From Onchocerca volvulus (taxonomy: Eukaryota; Nematoda; Chromadorea; Rhabditida; Onchocercidae), in assembly GCA_000499405.2 (NCBI GenBank), contig HG738137.1:20608603-20672602 (forward strand): 64,000 nt of DNA, given 5' to 3'. Numbering within the stretch: position 1 is the first letter of the stretch; every line of letters starts with the position of its first letter. This document shows, one piece after another, positions 1 to 13,415 of this stretch. Made by a program: the position numbers and the translations under genes. The notes below the pieces were generated by a model. That model made no database searches and was not told the DNA's origin. It was given only the letters and a program-made list of their open reading frames with translations.

Positions 1-3000
1 TTATTGGCGATTGGCAGCAATTATAGACAAATATAGTATTAACGATTTAATCAATAAGCAAATATCCAAAAGATTTTCGAAATTTTTCAGAAATAATTGA
101 TTGTAGTATTTATAGATGAATTATTGATCGACTTTTCAAGCATTAGATATTTTTATCTTCAAAGCAGTTAGAAATTCTTGTGAGACGTTTACTTTCTGTG
201 ATGCAAGAAGATCTCTGAAATCGAACTCGATGAGCAGAAATTTCAATTTCGACATTTATCAATCATTCCAAAGCTGCGATCATGTCAGCATAGCAACCGA
301 AAGAACAATCACACAAAATATACTTGAAGAGAAAATTAAAATAAAATAAAACCAAAAATTTATATTTCAATAAATATGAGAAGTTTATACTTGACCAAGA
401 AAAAATTAAGAAATGAATCACCAAACTGATGAAATAAATGAATTAAGCTGCAAGAGAACGGCATTTCGAGACTAGATGAGAAGAAATTGACAGTTATCCA
501 ATAGTACGAAGCTTCAAAATTTGTGCATTAAATTTAAGCAATATATTGGAATGAACGAAGTCAATCTTTGAACTAAATTTGACAGATTGTGCTATTTCTC
601 TTTTTTTAGATAGGTTAGGGATCGTTTTTAGCTGAGTTTTGGTTTTGACATAGTTTGGAGTTAAATTTACTTACGGAAGCGTTTAAAATTTTTGCTTTCT
701 CTCATTGAAATTGTCTTATCAAAATTCAATATAAGAAAAATTTTTTGGAAGATCAAAATTGAAGTTGCTGAAGAAATTAGACAAGGAGTTGATTCTGGAA
801 CTTTTTCTTTTTCTTATACGATCAATTTCTTTGTACTCTTTTTAAAATAAATAATAGTATTAGCAATGATTGAATTAAATGTATTTGCATGCAGTTCTAC
901 TTATAACTTTTCTAGAAGAATAATAATTGTGCACTCAATTCTTTTTAACAAAGATGGCTATTTATTCCTTATTATTTATAAGAAGTGATAATTGATTTAA
1001 AATATCTGAAAAAAAAGTGTTTAAAACAAGTAACGACTAATTAGATCATAATATTATTCTTCGTTGTTTACGAAATTTTCCAAAATTACATAAAAAGTGC
1101 CTATCAACACCTTCTTAAAAAGAGAAACAAAAAGCCGACAATTTTTAAAACTAAATTTTAAAAAATTCAAACAGATACGTGGAGTATTGCAATGAAAAGA
1201 GGTATCAAAACAAAGAATTAAAAATTTCAGCATCTCATTCATAAATTTAACATTTGCAAAAAATTTTTGAAAAGAAAAAAGACAAAATTCGAGTTTTTTT
1301 AAATTATTTGCTTAATAAATAAAATTAACTGAAATAAGAAGCTCGGATAGATGTCTTGCATGCAAGAAGGTTCAAATTTAATTTGAACCTAAGGCTTGGT
1401 TATTTTTAAATTATTTTTAGGCCTTTTCTTGTAGAACTTCAATTCTCTCAATATGTCCTTTGAAAAAAAAAATAAAAAATAAAAAATAAGCCATTTGTTT
1501 TTATCCACATCATCACTAAGATGGGTATTTTAAATTACCAGTGTAGCTTTTTGAAGCTTTTTAAAACGAAATGAAAAAAATTTAGAAAAGGAACATTTGA
1601 AAATAGAAAGATCTGAAACATTTCACTGACAACAGTGAATTAATCTTAGAACAATGAAATAAATTTGAACTAACACAAATAAAGAACTGAAATATTTAAT
1701 TACAGCAAAATTTGACAAGAATAAAATCAAATGGTAAAAAATCATTTCTCGTTTTATAATTAAGAAAATATACCTATCTTTTTTATTCATTGGAATAGGA
1801 TTAGGTATGTGATCTTAAATTTAGGCAAATACAAAGATCAGATCAAAATACTGATTAATGATAAGATGCGATCAGTTTACCACTAATTAAGGGAAAAAAA
1901 AATTATTTTTATTGTGATATTGCAACGACGTCATTAAAGTTAAAACTGGCCAGACTGCAACGGGATCAGAGATGTTTTGTGATTTTTATCAGAGCGATTG
2001 CCCAGTGAAGTGATTTCAAGCAGCTAATCACAGCATGCACATCACGAGTGCCTTAAGTTTCGATGAAGAGTGCATGCAAAATAAATATTAGATCATCAAT
2101 CTGTGTTTAGCAACTCTGCACTTCGATTTAATTGCCTAACAATGTTTGTTGTGGATATGATGCCCGATAAAATACTTTACTTTTTTTATAAATCAACTTA
2201 AAGCAATCAAGATTGTCGAGAAGAAAGTTTACTTTTCTGGAGATCTAATTATATTATTTCTAAAAGTTATAAATCATTTGGGCTTAAATTTCGATTCCAG
2301 AAGAATAATTAGTTTATATGACAGCGAAAGTTGATGCAAAGGCACAGGCACACATTTAAAAATATTTCGCAGGTATTTTTTAACAAATTACCGAGTGAAA
2401 AGTACAACAAATTCATTACCACTACTACCACTCTATTGTCGTACTGGTATATAATTAATTTGTATGAGGATTTTATAGAAGAATTTATTACCGTAATGAA
2501 ATAGAGTAAGCAGAATTATCAAAATTCAATGACTTCCTCTTAATCAGACTAGTTTGAACTTTTCTTTTATATCAAAATGTTTAGATCAAGTAATTTTCGA
2601 TTCCTTTCATTTTTTATGCTAGCTAAAGTATCTGTAAAATTGAATTTGTCGCAAGCTCTCGGAGTGGTGAAGTATTCTCATACTAATAAGTGATTAAATT
2701 TGTTAGCAAAAAGTATAGCCATCGAATAGAGATGCGAAGTTTTTAGCCTTATTGATTTGAATAATTGATAGCAAATATTGTAGTAATCAGAGTCTAGAGA
2801 TAAGGAAGTGTTTGCAAATATATTTGTGACGAACATGCACGCACATAGATGATATGGAACAAAGGAAGAAGAAAAATTCAAAATGAGATGGATGGAATGT
2901 TTTAATGCATTCCCATGAGAATATGAATTTTGCCATACTCTTGAGCAGAAGATTGAAACTAGCAAAGCCATTCTAAATAAGCGTATTGTCCAGTTCCTTC

Positions 3001-6000
3001 ATTTGATATTTAGTAAGAGGTTGTAGTTAGGGATGAATGGATCTGATAGCAATGACATCAACCATCTCCGACTTGTTGAAAAATCGAAATTTTTTTTCCT
3101 GGAATATAGATATGACGAAATATTCAATCATCTTTGTATTACAGAAATATCTTGGTGTAGACAACTCCCTTTGTGCTATTCTAACATGCTCTAAATTATG
3201 CTATAAATCACAATAATTAACTCTCTTTATGCTATAATTAACATGTTGCAAATTGTGTTATGCTATGGTGACATGAAATAATCTTCCTTTTTGCTATGCT
3301 AACATATTATAAATTATTTCTCTAATTTAAGATTTACACACAGTAAACAATTTCAGTACAAAAAAAGTTCTTAGTCTTTAGGTAATTCATTCTGTTACGG
3401 GATTCACTCATTCATCCATTCCATTCTTCGTTCTGATCGGTCAGGCCATTCAATCCTTTGCTCCCATCGGTATTTCGACGAGCAGCATTTTCCAAATTTC
3501 ATCAAACTCTATCAATTCCCCAGCAAATAAATTTCTTATTATAAGAAAAAAAAAAAAACTCAAATTTTCGTTCATATTATCGACATTCATCAATTCATTA
3601 TGTACTATAGTTGCGGCAAATAAAATTCGTCATATCAAGAATTCTATTACATAACAAAATCATTCTTACCAAGATCCAATCACCAACAAAAAACTTTTCA
3701 CAAATTATTTTCACGACACGATCTGCGTTTTGCTTCTCCATTTAATGGACTAAGCTTCCTAATCATAAATGTATTTCTATCAAATATACTCTTTCTATTC
3801 GAAAAACAACTTCAGAAAAGCACTCTACGAATTTGAGAAGTTCGTATTCGTTGTACACCACGCCAGATTTCTAATTTCAGGTACACAGGTCGAACTTTTA
3901 ACAGAATAGAGAAAGAATTTAAAATGTGCTTAAAACAGTTGAAATGAACCATAAAAATATTTTCGAAATTGATCAGTGAAGATGACATAAATGACAAGGA
4001 AGATAAATTACACACATTAAATTAAAATGAACTATTTTTGAGTTTGAAATTGTTATATGCATAAATTGAATCAAATCACAAAAGAATTTAGAATTTCATT
4101 ATTTCGTTTAGATTAATGGATGAAATTTTTTTATTCCAAAATATCAAAAAAAAAAAAGAAAAGAAAAACAAGAAAAAGACTGAAAACTACTATTAGTTGT
4201 CCGGATCATCTGATGCTTTGCAACTTCACTGGTCAGGTTCTCAGTGGAGCTTCAAAATCAATTTCATAGATTTATTTGATGGTTATCCAGGCAATTAATA
4301 ATCGCAATAACTTCTTTCTCTCTTTTATTTTTCCGACTTTCTCCTGCTCATCCTTCATCTGTTCCACTTGATAATTTTTCTTCCGTCTAATATAAATTCG
4401 AATTCAAGACAAAAAATCAAGCGACAAAGTCTCTAAATCTCGATGAGAAACATTTGATAAGCTTTACAGATATTTTTTTTTTACAATATCATCTTTAATA
4501 AAGGCATTTTATCCGTCTTATTGCCAGTGAATAACCGTTATTGTTAAGTTGCTAATTATATAACTACTCATATAATTACGAGAAACTCATTAAATTTTTA
4601 TGAGATATGCAACCAAAATGTTCATTAAGCACAAATTTCTGTAAATAATTGTAAACATAAGAATGGATATAATTGGCGACAACAACAGCTAATCATTAAT
4701 AAAACAGTAAAGAGCAGAAGTTTGCCCTTTTGTTTCAGAAAAACAAGAAGCTAAAAATATATGAAACTGATGATGAATCAGATAATTATTTAGTAGTATT
4801 TAAAAACAGCAAACGGCTTTCAGATATTAATTTTAAGAAAACCTAAAACTTAATGAACATCGTTTAAATGAATTAATCATTGAGCAAAGAATGCTGATTT
4901 AAAGACTTGGCTGCAAAATAATTTGCTTTAGTTAATAAGATGCTAAGAATTTATGAAGTATTACATATTATTAAAAAACATTATATTTTCAATTTTTACG
5001 TGAAATTAACAATATTAGACACTTTTTGCCATAAGCACCGAATACTAAAGGCCATTTGCAAGTTTATTAAGGTAGATGTAACGTATAGTTTCCTTACTAT
5101 CGATCTTACTTCAATTTTTAAATCTGACAATCTAATTGCAATAATATAAGCAGAAGTTATTCAATTTTCATCACGAGAACTAACTCTCAGCACAATGAAG
5201 TAATCTTTTATGGCTAAGAAGCAGAAGTAAGATGAAATCATATTAACAATATCTCACAATAATTTATTCAAATCAATTTTAGACAAAGTTTGAATTGAAA
5301 TGAGATAATAAGATAGAGCTAATAAATTTATTATAAATTTTCGCTTATGTTAAATTATTTACGAATCATTCGACTACTGAGTGCTACTTGAATCCTCAGA
5401 GTACAATACAACTCAGCAGTATGGATTTTGGAAATTTTGATTGATTCGTCAGATCGTGAAAAAAACGTTTGATTCGTTTGATTCATAAGATCGTGAAAAA
5501 AGAAAAAAAAGTCCATTTAAAAATAATAAAAGTAGATATTAAGAAAAAGATTAATAAACTGCACCCAATAGTCTGCAAGCATTGGAGCTCAGCAATAAAA
5601 GAAGTAAAACATAAGTTTTTATAAGTTCTTTTTTTTTGAAAAGCTTGAAGAGAAAAATAAAAAAAAAAGGAAAGGAATAGAATTATATATAACAATAGCC
5701 AATGGATGGTAATAAAGAAAAGCAACCTCTGTATAATCACAAGATAATCCTTGAAGCTTTGAAATTCTCATTGAAGATTATAAGGTTGAGAAATTCAGTG
5801 CTTTATTTGCAATGATTTGAAGCCATGTCATTTCTAACATCATCTATAGAATGTCCAATAAATTGCAAATACCACTTGTGCAAATCATTAAGGAAGTATC
5901 CTGACTTTTTCTGGAAGAACAAAATAAACAAAAAATGCTCTTAGAGTGTCAATCTTTTCAGCGAAATGTTTGAAATGCAAAATTTCATTAAAAATTGAGA

Positions 6001-7400
6001 AGAAAAGAAACATGTCTCGAATTGAACTATATTTGAGTGGCATTTTAAGAGAATGTAGTGTTGCAGTAGTTTTGATTACTTCCAAATGAACGATCAAATT
6101 AAAATGGAATAGAGGCTTGGAAAGAAAGGAAGGCTATAAGTTGTAATTACAACTAAATATCGACAGCAAAAAGCAAATCTTCGGTTGGATCAAACGTTTC
6201 AGTTTTCTGAAGAAATGAAAATAAAAGGAATGAAATAATTTTTGGAAAGGTAAAAGATGCGACGAACTTTCAAAAACCGTAGAAGTATCTGCTTGTTATT
6301 GAAGAGTATCGATATGCACGATGCAGTCTGGAATTTCTCGTTGCCTGGGAAACAAATGGGAAAAAGCAACAATTCATCTGCATCCACCTGCTCAAGTAAC
6401 AATTAATTTTCTACTAAATACTTTTAGTTTTGCATGTAAGCGGGATTTTATAACAGAAATGATAATGACGTGAAAGGAAATCATAAAAGCACGTAAAATT
6501 TTCTTCTCTTTATCATTCTTCAAAACTGTAATTTTTTAAATTTTTGAGAATAGTAGAACAGGGATATATTCATTCCCGATGTAAAGTAGTTCTTAAAAAT
6601 GTTCACTTATGATAATTACGGATCGTGAAGATATGAAGTCAACAACTTGTTTACATCAAAAAGAATATTTGTTCCGTTGATACTGCCAGCTATTTATATC
6701 TATTACGCTTTCATCTTTTACGCGTAGAAAATCAATTTAATTAAAATCAACATATGCATCAAAAATCAATACAAAATGTCTGCTTCTTAAAGATTATTCG
6801 TTGCTATCTATCAAATTTATCGATTGCACTTTGCGAAATTACTGTAAATTTATTAAGAACCCATCTGAATAGTTTTTATTGGTTAGACAAAGATACCATT
6901 AGTTCGTTCTTTGTGAGAAAAAAAAATCAAATTTATCAGTTTTATTGGATAGAAAAACAAAAAAAAAACTCATTAATCACTAAGCTGAGACAAATAGACC
7001 ATCAGTTCGTTCTTATGTAAAATCAGATGGAGAAGTATTGCAGCACAACTTGAAAGTAACAGGAAAGAAATGAAAAAACAGATATTATTAAATTAGCTCG
7101 AATTTCCAAAAAAAAATTATTTGTTTCCTTCTCGTCTTTGTTTTGCTTAGCTTAAAAAATATCAAACTTTAAAATTGCCATTCCATCGCACATGGTTAAT
7201 CGTACGACGCTCTTTCTACTCCATTCTTTTTTTCCTTTAAATCTTTGAAATAAGATTCTGGATAAAGATGTTTCATCACCATCAAGTCAAACTGTTGCTT
7301 TAAAAATTCTTTTAAACCACAAGAAGAAAAACTTCACAACAAGTATATATCTTCATGAAGAGAATTTACGAATAATCTATTATATATTACTTTTCAAACT
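1..7400. other. AT-rich region without a supportable gene
   Basis: No chain of exons with matching splice phases and no recognisable protein family was found on either strand. The longest open frames (about 97 codons at 2678-2971 minus, 88 codons at 6754-7020 plus) are biased towards AT-rich codons and look like chance. Around 3170-3310 there is a loose, degenerate repetition of a motif like TGCTATNNTAACATG. The stretch could be intergenic or a long intron of a gene outside the window. Confidence 0.5.
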
Positions 7401-7410
7401 TGCTTTTTTT

Positions 7411-7429
7411 CACGTGTCACGTGCGTGAC
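7411..7429. promoter_or_regulatory. Double CACGTG E-box with palindrome
   Basis: Two CACGTG hexamers lie almost end to end at 7411-7416 and 7418-7423. The second is part of a 14-base palindrome GTCACGTGCGTGAC (7416-7429). CACGTG is the core bound by bHLH-Zip factors such as the Myc/Max and TFEB/HLH-30 families. In an AT-rich setting two adjacent copies are notable, but no gene start is recognised nearby, so function is inference. Confidence 0.3.
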
Positions 7430-7683
7430 AATTAAAAGTAAATGAGGAGGCAGAGTTTATTGACTTTTTTGTCCTCCCTTTTTTCTCTCTTTCTCCTTCT
7501 TCCCCCATTTCTTTAACAATAATTATTAATTAATAATTAAATAATAATAATTAATAAAAAGTAATGATTCATGATAAATAAATACCATAAAAATATTTAA
7601 TATGCTAAATTAATTCTTTATATAAGTACTTTACGTATCAAGGCAACATACAGGACAAATTTAGTAATAAATACTATATGTCA

Positions 7684-8345
7684 AAGAATTTTGATGAAAT
7701 ATTAAAGTGAATATCACAAAATTAAAAGATATATAATAAAAAAAAAGAAAAAAATTCATAACAAGAAGTAAAAAATATGCTAGTTTTGAACAATAAATAA
7801 TGTTCAAAACTAGCAAAATAATTATTCAATCAATTACAAAATACACAGTAATTCTAGGTAAATTAAACATAAAACGGAAAAATATATAATTAAATAAAAT
7901 AAAAAGGTAAAAAAATGGAAGAAAATTAGATTTCATAAAAGGTTAAAAAGTAAAAAGTCGAAAAAAAGAATTTTGATGAAATATTAAAATGAATATCATA
8001 AATTTAAAAAATATATAATAATAAAAAAGCTTTTTTTTGAAGATATTTTGAATCCATATTATCATCGTACCAATCATTAATAGTTTTCGTTCTACCAGTA
8101 ATATAATTCTGAAAGCAATAGATAAAAATTACAAGTTAGGTAATAGTATTATTCGAAATATTGAGCAATATTCAAAAACGATAAATAATGTTCAAAAGTA
8201 GTAAATAATTATTTAATTAATTATAAAATACACAGTATAACATTTTTTTTTCTGGTAAATTAAACATAAAACAATAAGGAATAAAATTAAATAAAGTAAA
8301 AAGTTAAAAAAAAAAAGATGGGAGAAAATTAGATTTCATAAAAAG
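7684..8345. repeat. Diverged direct duplication, about 260 bp unit
   Basis: A block at about 7684-7943 is repeated at about 7967-8345. Both copies start with AGAATTTTGATGAAATATTA, share an ATAATGTTCAAAA segment, a TACAAAATACACAGTA-like segment and an AAATTAAACATAAAAC segment, and end with TTAGATTTCATAAAA. The second copy carries about 150 extra bases in its middle (about 8030-8180). The duplication ends just before the Helitron copy that begins near 8390. Confidence 0.65.
7778..7815. repeat. Perfect 15-bp inverted repeat (hairpin)
   Basis: TGCTAGTTTTGAACA is followed after eight bases by its exact reverse complement TGTTCAAAACTAGCA. It lies in the first unit of the 7.7-8.3 kb duplication and is not kept in the second unit. 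It could form a cruciform or an RNA hairpin; no role is known. Confidence 0.7.
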
Positions 8346-8389
8346 CTAATATGTGCATGTATCTGGCCGCGCATATTTTAACAACTAAC

Positions 8390-10571
8390 GTGATGTAGAA
8401 TTGCTTCGCGAACAAAATTACAACACAACTGGTTTTTTGTCATATGTGCAATCAAATATTCCTAAGCTAATGTTTGAGTAAAAAGGCATTTACGATCAAA
8501 TAATGCAAATTATAAGTAAAGGAGTTGGAGAAATCTTCTTTTTAGATGCCAGGAAGATCTGGTAAAACGTTCCTAATTAGACTGATTCTGGCAATAATTC
8601 GATCCCAAAAAGCATAGTCTTGTCTCTTGCATTGTCCGGAATATCTGCAACATTGCTATTAGGTGGAAGAACTGCTCATTCTGCTTTGAAATTGCCATTT
8701 AGCATGCAATTTATTGAAACTCCCATATGCAACATTTCCAAAACATCCGGCATGGGAAAAGTATTGCAAAATGCAAACTTATTGTTTGGAATGAATGTAC
8801 AATGGCGACAAACAATCGGCGAAGCTCTTAATCGATCATTGCAAGGTTTAAGTGGAAATATCAGACTATTTGGAAAGGCATTAATATTGCTTGCAGGAGA
8901 TTTCGGGTAAACATACCTGTAATTCCTCAATCGACACCAGTGGACGAAATAAATGCTTGCCTGAAATACTCTACTTTGTGATGACACGTAAAGACTTAAA
9001 ATTAACTACAAATATATGTGTTCAGCTGCAAAACGATCGATCGGCTGGAATATTCTCAAATCAATTGCTGGAAATTGGGAACAGAAAGGTGCCGGTTGAT
9101 CTGACCACAGGACGAATTTCATTGCCTCATAACTTCTGCAATTTAGTAACGTCAAAAGAAGAATTGGTTAAAAAAAATATTTCCCGCTATTCAAACCAAT
9201 TATAAGAATCACGATTGGCTGAGCGAACGAGCTATTCTTGCGGTCAAGAATAAAGACGTCAACGAACTTAACAATATTATACAGTCTAACATTCAAAAAG
9301 AGGCAGTCACATACAAGTCTATCGACACTATTGTGGAAGCAGATGAAACGGTTAATTATTCAACAGAATTTTTGCATTAATTAGATATGTAAGGGATGCC
9401 ATCTCACGATTGAAAATCGGCTCCAATTATCATGTTGCGAAATATCAACCAGCCAAAACTTTGCAACGGCACGCAGCTTGCAGTAAAAAAATTAAGGAGC
9501 AATGTCGTAGAGGCGACAGTCTTGACAGGACCTTTCAAAGATGAGATGTCCTTATTCCTCGCATTCCTATGATTCCAACGGATATGTCATTTCAGTTAAA
9601 GAGATTGCAATTCGCAATTCGATTGGCGTTTGCATTCCCATCAATAAAGCTCAGGGTCAATCTTTACAAATTTATATCTAGAGATGGATTGCTTCTCACA
9701 TGAACAATTATGTGTTGCATGTTCTAGAGTTGACAAACCAGACAATCTCTATATCTACGCAGAACAACGAAAAATTTTGTATACCCATAGGTATTGTGAA
9801 ATTAAATATATTAGATTTGGGCGAAAACTGGAAGATGTCAAATAACGCCATGACAATAATTGTAAACAAGGAATACTAAAGGTCAAGTGGCACGACATAG
9901 TTTCAAAGGGACAAATATGTTTACCATCAAAACACTCCAGTTCACAGATAAACGACAAAGATCGACGCAGCAACAACAACAGTTTGGAGTTTCAAAGGTT
10001 TCAGTTCGAAAATCCAAAGTGACACAATAGTAGCAATAATCGGACAATTCATTTAAACAGTATTCTCTATTATCGACAAAGGAAAGAATACGTTCTCTGA
10101 TAATTGTTTGTTACGAATACTCTTCATCAGTCAGTAAAACATTTCTCAACAGCATTCACCTTTGTAACACAAGACACAAAAAACCTCTTCACACTTATTG
10201 CTGACCTAGCCGAATCACAATAGCAAGAGTCAGTCTCCAATCCAACCAAACTACAAATCGAATTACAAAGTATCAGTTTTTTTCCCCAACACTAGAAGTA
10301 TGCGCTTTCTCCTTTCTTAACTAGATTGAGCTACAGCAACGCGTGTTTAAAAACATGCTCGTATTCAAATGCAACGTTATGTCAAAATTTCAAAGCAATA
10401 GGTAAAGACTTTCCAATATCTAAGATTTTGAATTAATATAGATAAGACACATATTTAAGAACTTTCGGAGATTTAAGACTTTAAACAAACGAATGTTGGC
10501 ATTTCTATTTATATAGATTAGCTGGCTCCCATAGACTAACTGGATCGACCACACTCGGCATGGCCGGGTCT
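8390..10571 (+). mobile_element. Helitron remnant, copy 1 (PIF1-type helicase end)
   Basis: Conceptual translation shows the C-terminal half of a Helitron Rep/helicase. The readable block at 8620-8910 has the [12 protein letters not shown] and LLAGDF motifs; the block at 8891-9205 has [20 protein letters not shown] and [10 protein letters not shown]; a tail near 9720-9760 has a KPDNLYI motif. Helitrons move by rolling-circle replication using a Rep nuclease and this SF1 helicase. The copy is dead. The Walker A region near 8550 is frameshifted. The helicase motif II region reads GDFG followed by a stop and a one-base deletion near 8905-8925. The Rep (HUH nuclease) part is missing. The right end (about 10500-10571) has two related copies of ATAGAYTARCTGG and a GC-rich GGCCGGGTC. 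A second copy in reverse orientation lies at 23.35-25.37 kb. Confidence 0.88.
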
Positions 10572-13415
10572 TTCCATGGAAACATAAAAAATAAATGCAT
10601 TACTAATATTTTGATTTGCGATGCTTCATATAATCATTTGAAGGAATTTCACACATTTTATATGCGAAAAGCTCACCTGGGACAATGACTGACACTTTCA
10701 TCGTTCAATTTAAAAAAAAAAAAAAAAAAAAACCTTTTTCAAAAAAAAAAAAAAAAAAAAACCTTTTGCATAATTTTAAGTGCAACGAATCTTTCATACT
10801 TTTTTTTGTTATTTAATTTAATCATTGTAAATGAAGATATTCTTGCTCAATTAATCCTACAGAAACATGCATTACTGGTTTTTTTTCGCTATTTGATCTT
10901 CTTATTTGCTGGAATGAAGCAAAATTCCATAAAAAACTCATTCTTGCAAGAAAATAAATACTACCTAGAGACAGCAGCAATTGATTTATGCGATCATAGA
11001 TTAGATAAGGAAAAATTTTTGCCTTAAAAAAAATTTTTCATATTAAAGACTGCCAACTTGAATAATTTTATGCAATTAACGACAAAACGCTAACTATCAA
11101 TGCAAAAAATGAAATTTGGCGCATTATTCTTTTTATGAAAATGTTTGCTTAGCGCCAATTCTCTTCTAATTTATTGTAAAACCGATGAATGTGACACCTG
11201 ATATTAGAAAATCACTTTGAAAAAAATTTCTAAAATTTTACTACAAAGGCATATTCCGATATTAAATATAACAATTGAATTGGCTTTATCATCGTGGAAA
11301 AGGTTAAATTTGTCAAAATCGATGGTATTAAATGGTTGAAAATGGACTAGCGATTGATTAAAGCTTTCACAGCATCTGAACAGTACAGGAAAAGAAATTC
11401 ATTTATTTATAAAAGCTGCATTAAAGTAAACTGAAAATATATTCAAGTAAAATGTATTTAATTAAGAATAAATGTCGCTATAAATCAATCAAGAATAAAT
11501 TGAATATTATCAATAGCTTTATAATGATATGAAGAAAAAAAAACAATAAAATAAGCGTATCCAAGTTATAATTTGTTCAATAGCTTCCAGTTTCATTTCG
11601 TGTTGCTCTAAAACAAAAGGTTGAATGAAGCAAAATTAATAAAACAAATTACTTCAGAATTTGGATCATTGTAGAAAAAGGATGAATGAGATTGTAACAC
11701 ACAGTTTAAAAAATAAAAATACAGTCCGTCGGTCAATAATCTTTAGTTTCTTAATTATTACAGATAAGACAATGTATTTCATTTTTCATTGTTTCAAGGA
11801 AAAAAATTCTTGAATTGCTCTAAGAATTATTGAAATTCAATGGCAGCAATACTTAGCATTAATTTTATTCCTATATCGAGCATTGTTAACCATGCTAACA
11901 GATTTAAGATTGAAATTCAAATTTCAAATTCTTGCCAACTTCAAGATTTCCTTTTCCTAATCAAATATTAGATTCCATATAAAGATAAATATTCTCGTTG
12001 ATTTTGACTATGATTATTTCTATCATTTTCTTCAAGAAAATTTGCCTGCACAATGTCATATGGATGGCTCGCAACCATCCAGAATCTTGTTTTTTTTTTT
12101 TTTTTGTCTCTTTCTCTCTCTTCAATAAATTCCGAGTAAATTTTTGAAATTAAGAATTTTTTGTTGAATGAATAAATTCTCTACATCAAAAAGAAATTCA
12201 TCAGCAAATGATGACTTTAAATGTATGATAAAATGATCTCACTATATCATACATAACGTTTAATCCAAATCCATTAAATTGTATTTCTATGGAGAAAACG
12301 ATCTATCCAAAATTCACATCTATAAGCTAATATAATTACGCAAATTTGACATTTTTTATACGAATCCTATTCGTTCGGAGTTATTTGGAATTTTGTACAA
12401 TAAATACAAATATCTGTACAAAATTACCATAGCATCATAGTTGATATGCTTCGCAGTTTGATTCTTATTTCAAATCATGTTAATTTTGTTCTTCAAAGGT
12501 AAGGAATTTTTCAATAACTGTCACCAAAAAAATTTCATTACCACCTAATAGCGCTAATATGAACATGAGAATAGAACTTATAAATGAAGTAACACATTAC
12601 AGATTTTATTCACTGTTCATTTGAATACTTATTTATAGGAACTGTTCGTAATAACATGATGCCCCATCAATAAACTGGTAAAATTTGAGTGCTTACAAGA
12701 ATGCATATGAAAACATTATTGAGAAGCAAAAAAATATGTTTCCATATATTATAGAGACCTGAGACATCTGGAATTAACCTCAAGGAAAGATTTATTTATA
12801 AAAGCAATGTTAAAAAAGTAAAATTATTGAAGAAATTGATAGGATTATACTCTTTCAGTTCAGCATTTCTATTGAAAGTTTTCAAAATAAATTTTATTTA
12901 AAAAATACTTCACAGAAATGAGCAATACTGTACAAAAAACAAATAGAATAAAATAAAAATATGCAAAATTTGCGAAAATAAAAAAGAAATCATCTTAGTC
13001 AATAGTAAGCTGTTGCAAAAAAAAAAAGAAAAAAATTCATAAAAATTAGAAACCATAAATGGAAATTGGAAGACCATCATATTTTTCTTTAAAATGCATC
13101 GCGAATTCTTTTAAATGCCATAACTTTAATCTTCTTCCAATATGCAATCTTTTTTCATCATATGGAATATTGCTTTAAAAAATATTAATTAATATTAATT
13201 CAAGAAGAAACTGATTCTAATCCTTTCAATTCTAACATTTAACACCAAAAATTGTAGGCAAAATTCGCAAACATATATATCGGGAACTGTTTTAAAAATA
13301 CACAAGAAAAAAAGTCCAAAAACTAAATTAAATTCAAAAAAGACAATTCAAAAACCGACGATTAGGATAAGCTTCGAGAGATCAAGATCACTTCGATCGC
13401 AACACAATTATGGAG
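10572..13415. other. Intergenic, no gene seen
   Basis: AT-rich sequence between the Helitron remnant and the securin-like gene. At 10712-10768 two runs of about 20 A, each followed by CCTTTT, form a short tandem duplication. No exon chain or RNA gene could be supported. Confidence 0.5.
10712..10768. repeat. Tandem poly-A/CCTTTT duplication
   Basis: Two units, each a run of about 20 A followed by CCTTTT, lie in direct repeat. On the minus strand these are poly-T tracts preceded by AAAAGG. Probably slippage or tail-type sequence close to the Helitron end. Confidence 0.6.

Noticed and set aside
2678..2971. 97-codon minus-strand frame
   Set aside because: No family, no supporting exons, composition typical of AT-rich chance frames.
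8676..8987. 103-codon minus-strand frame, nearly identical to the one at 24737-25048
   Set aside because: It is repeated only because it lies antisense to the Helitron helicase in both copies; the helicase motifs are on the other strand.
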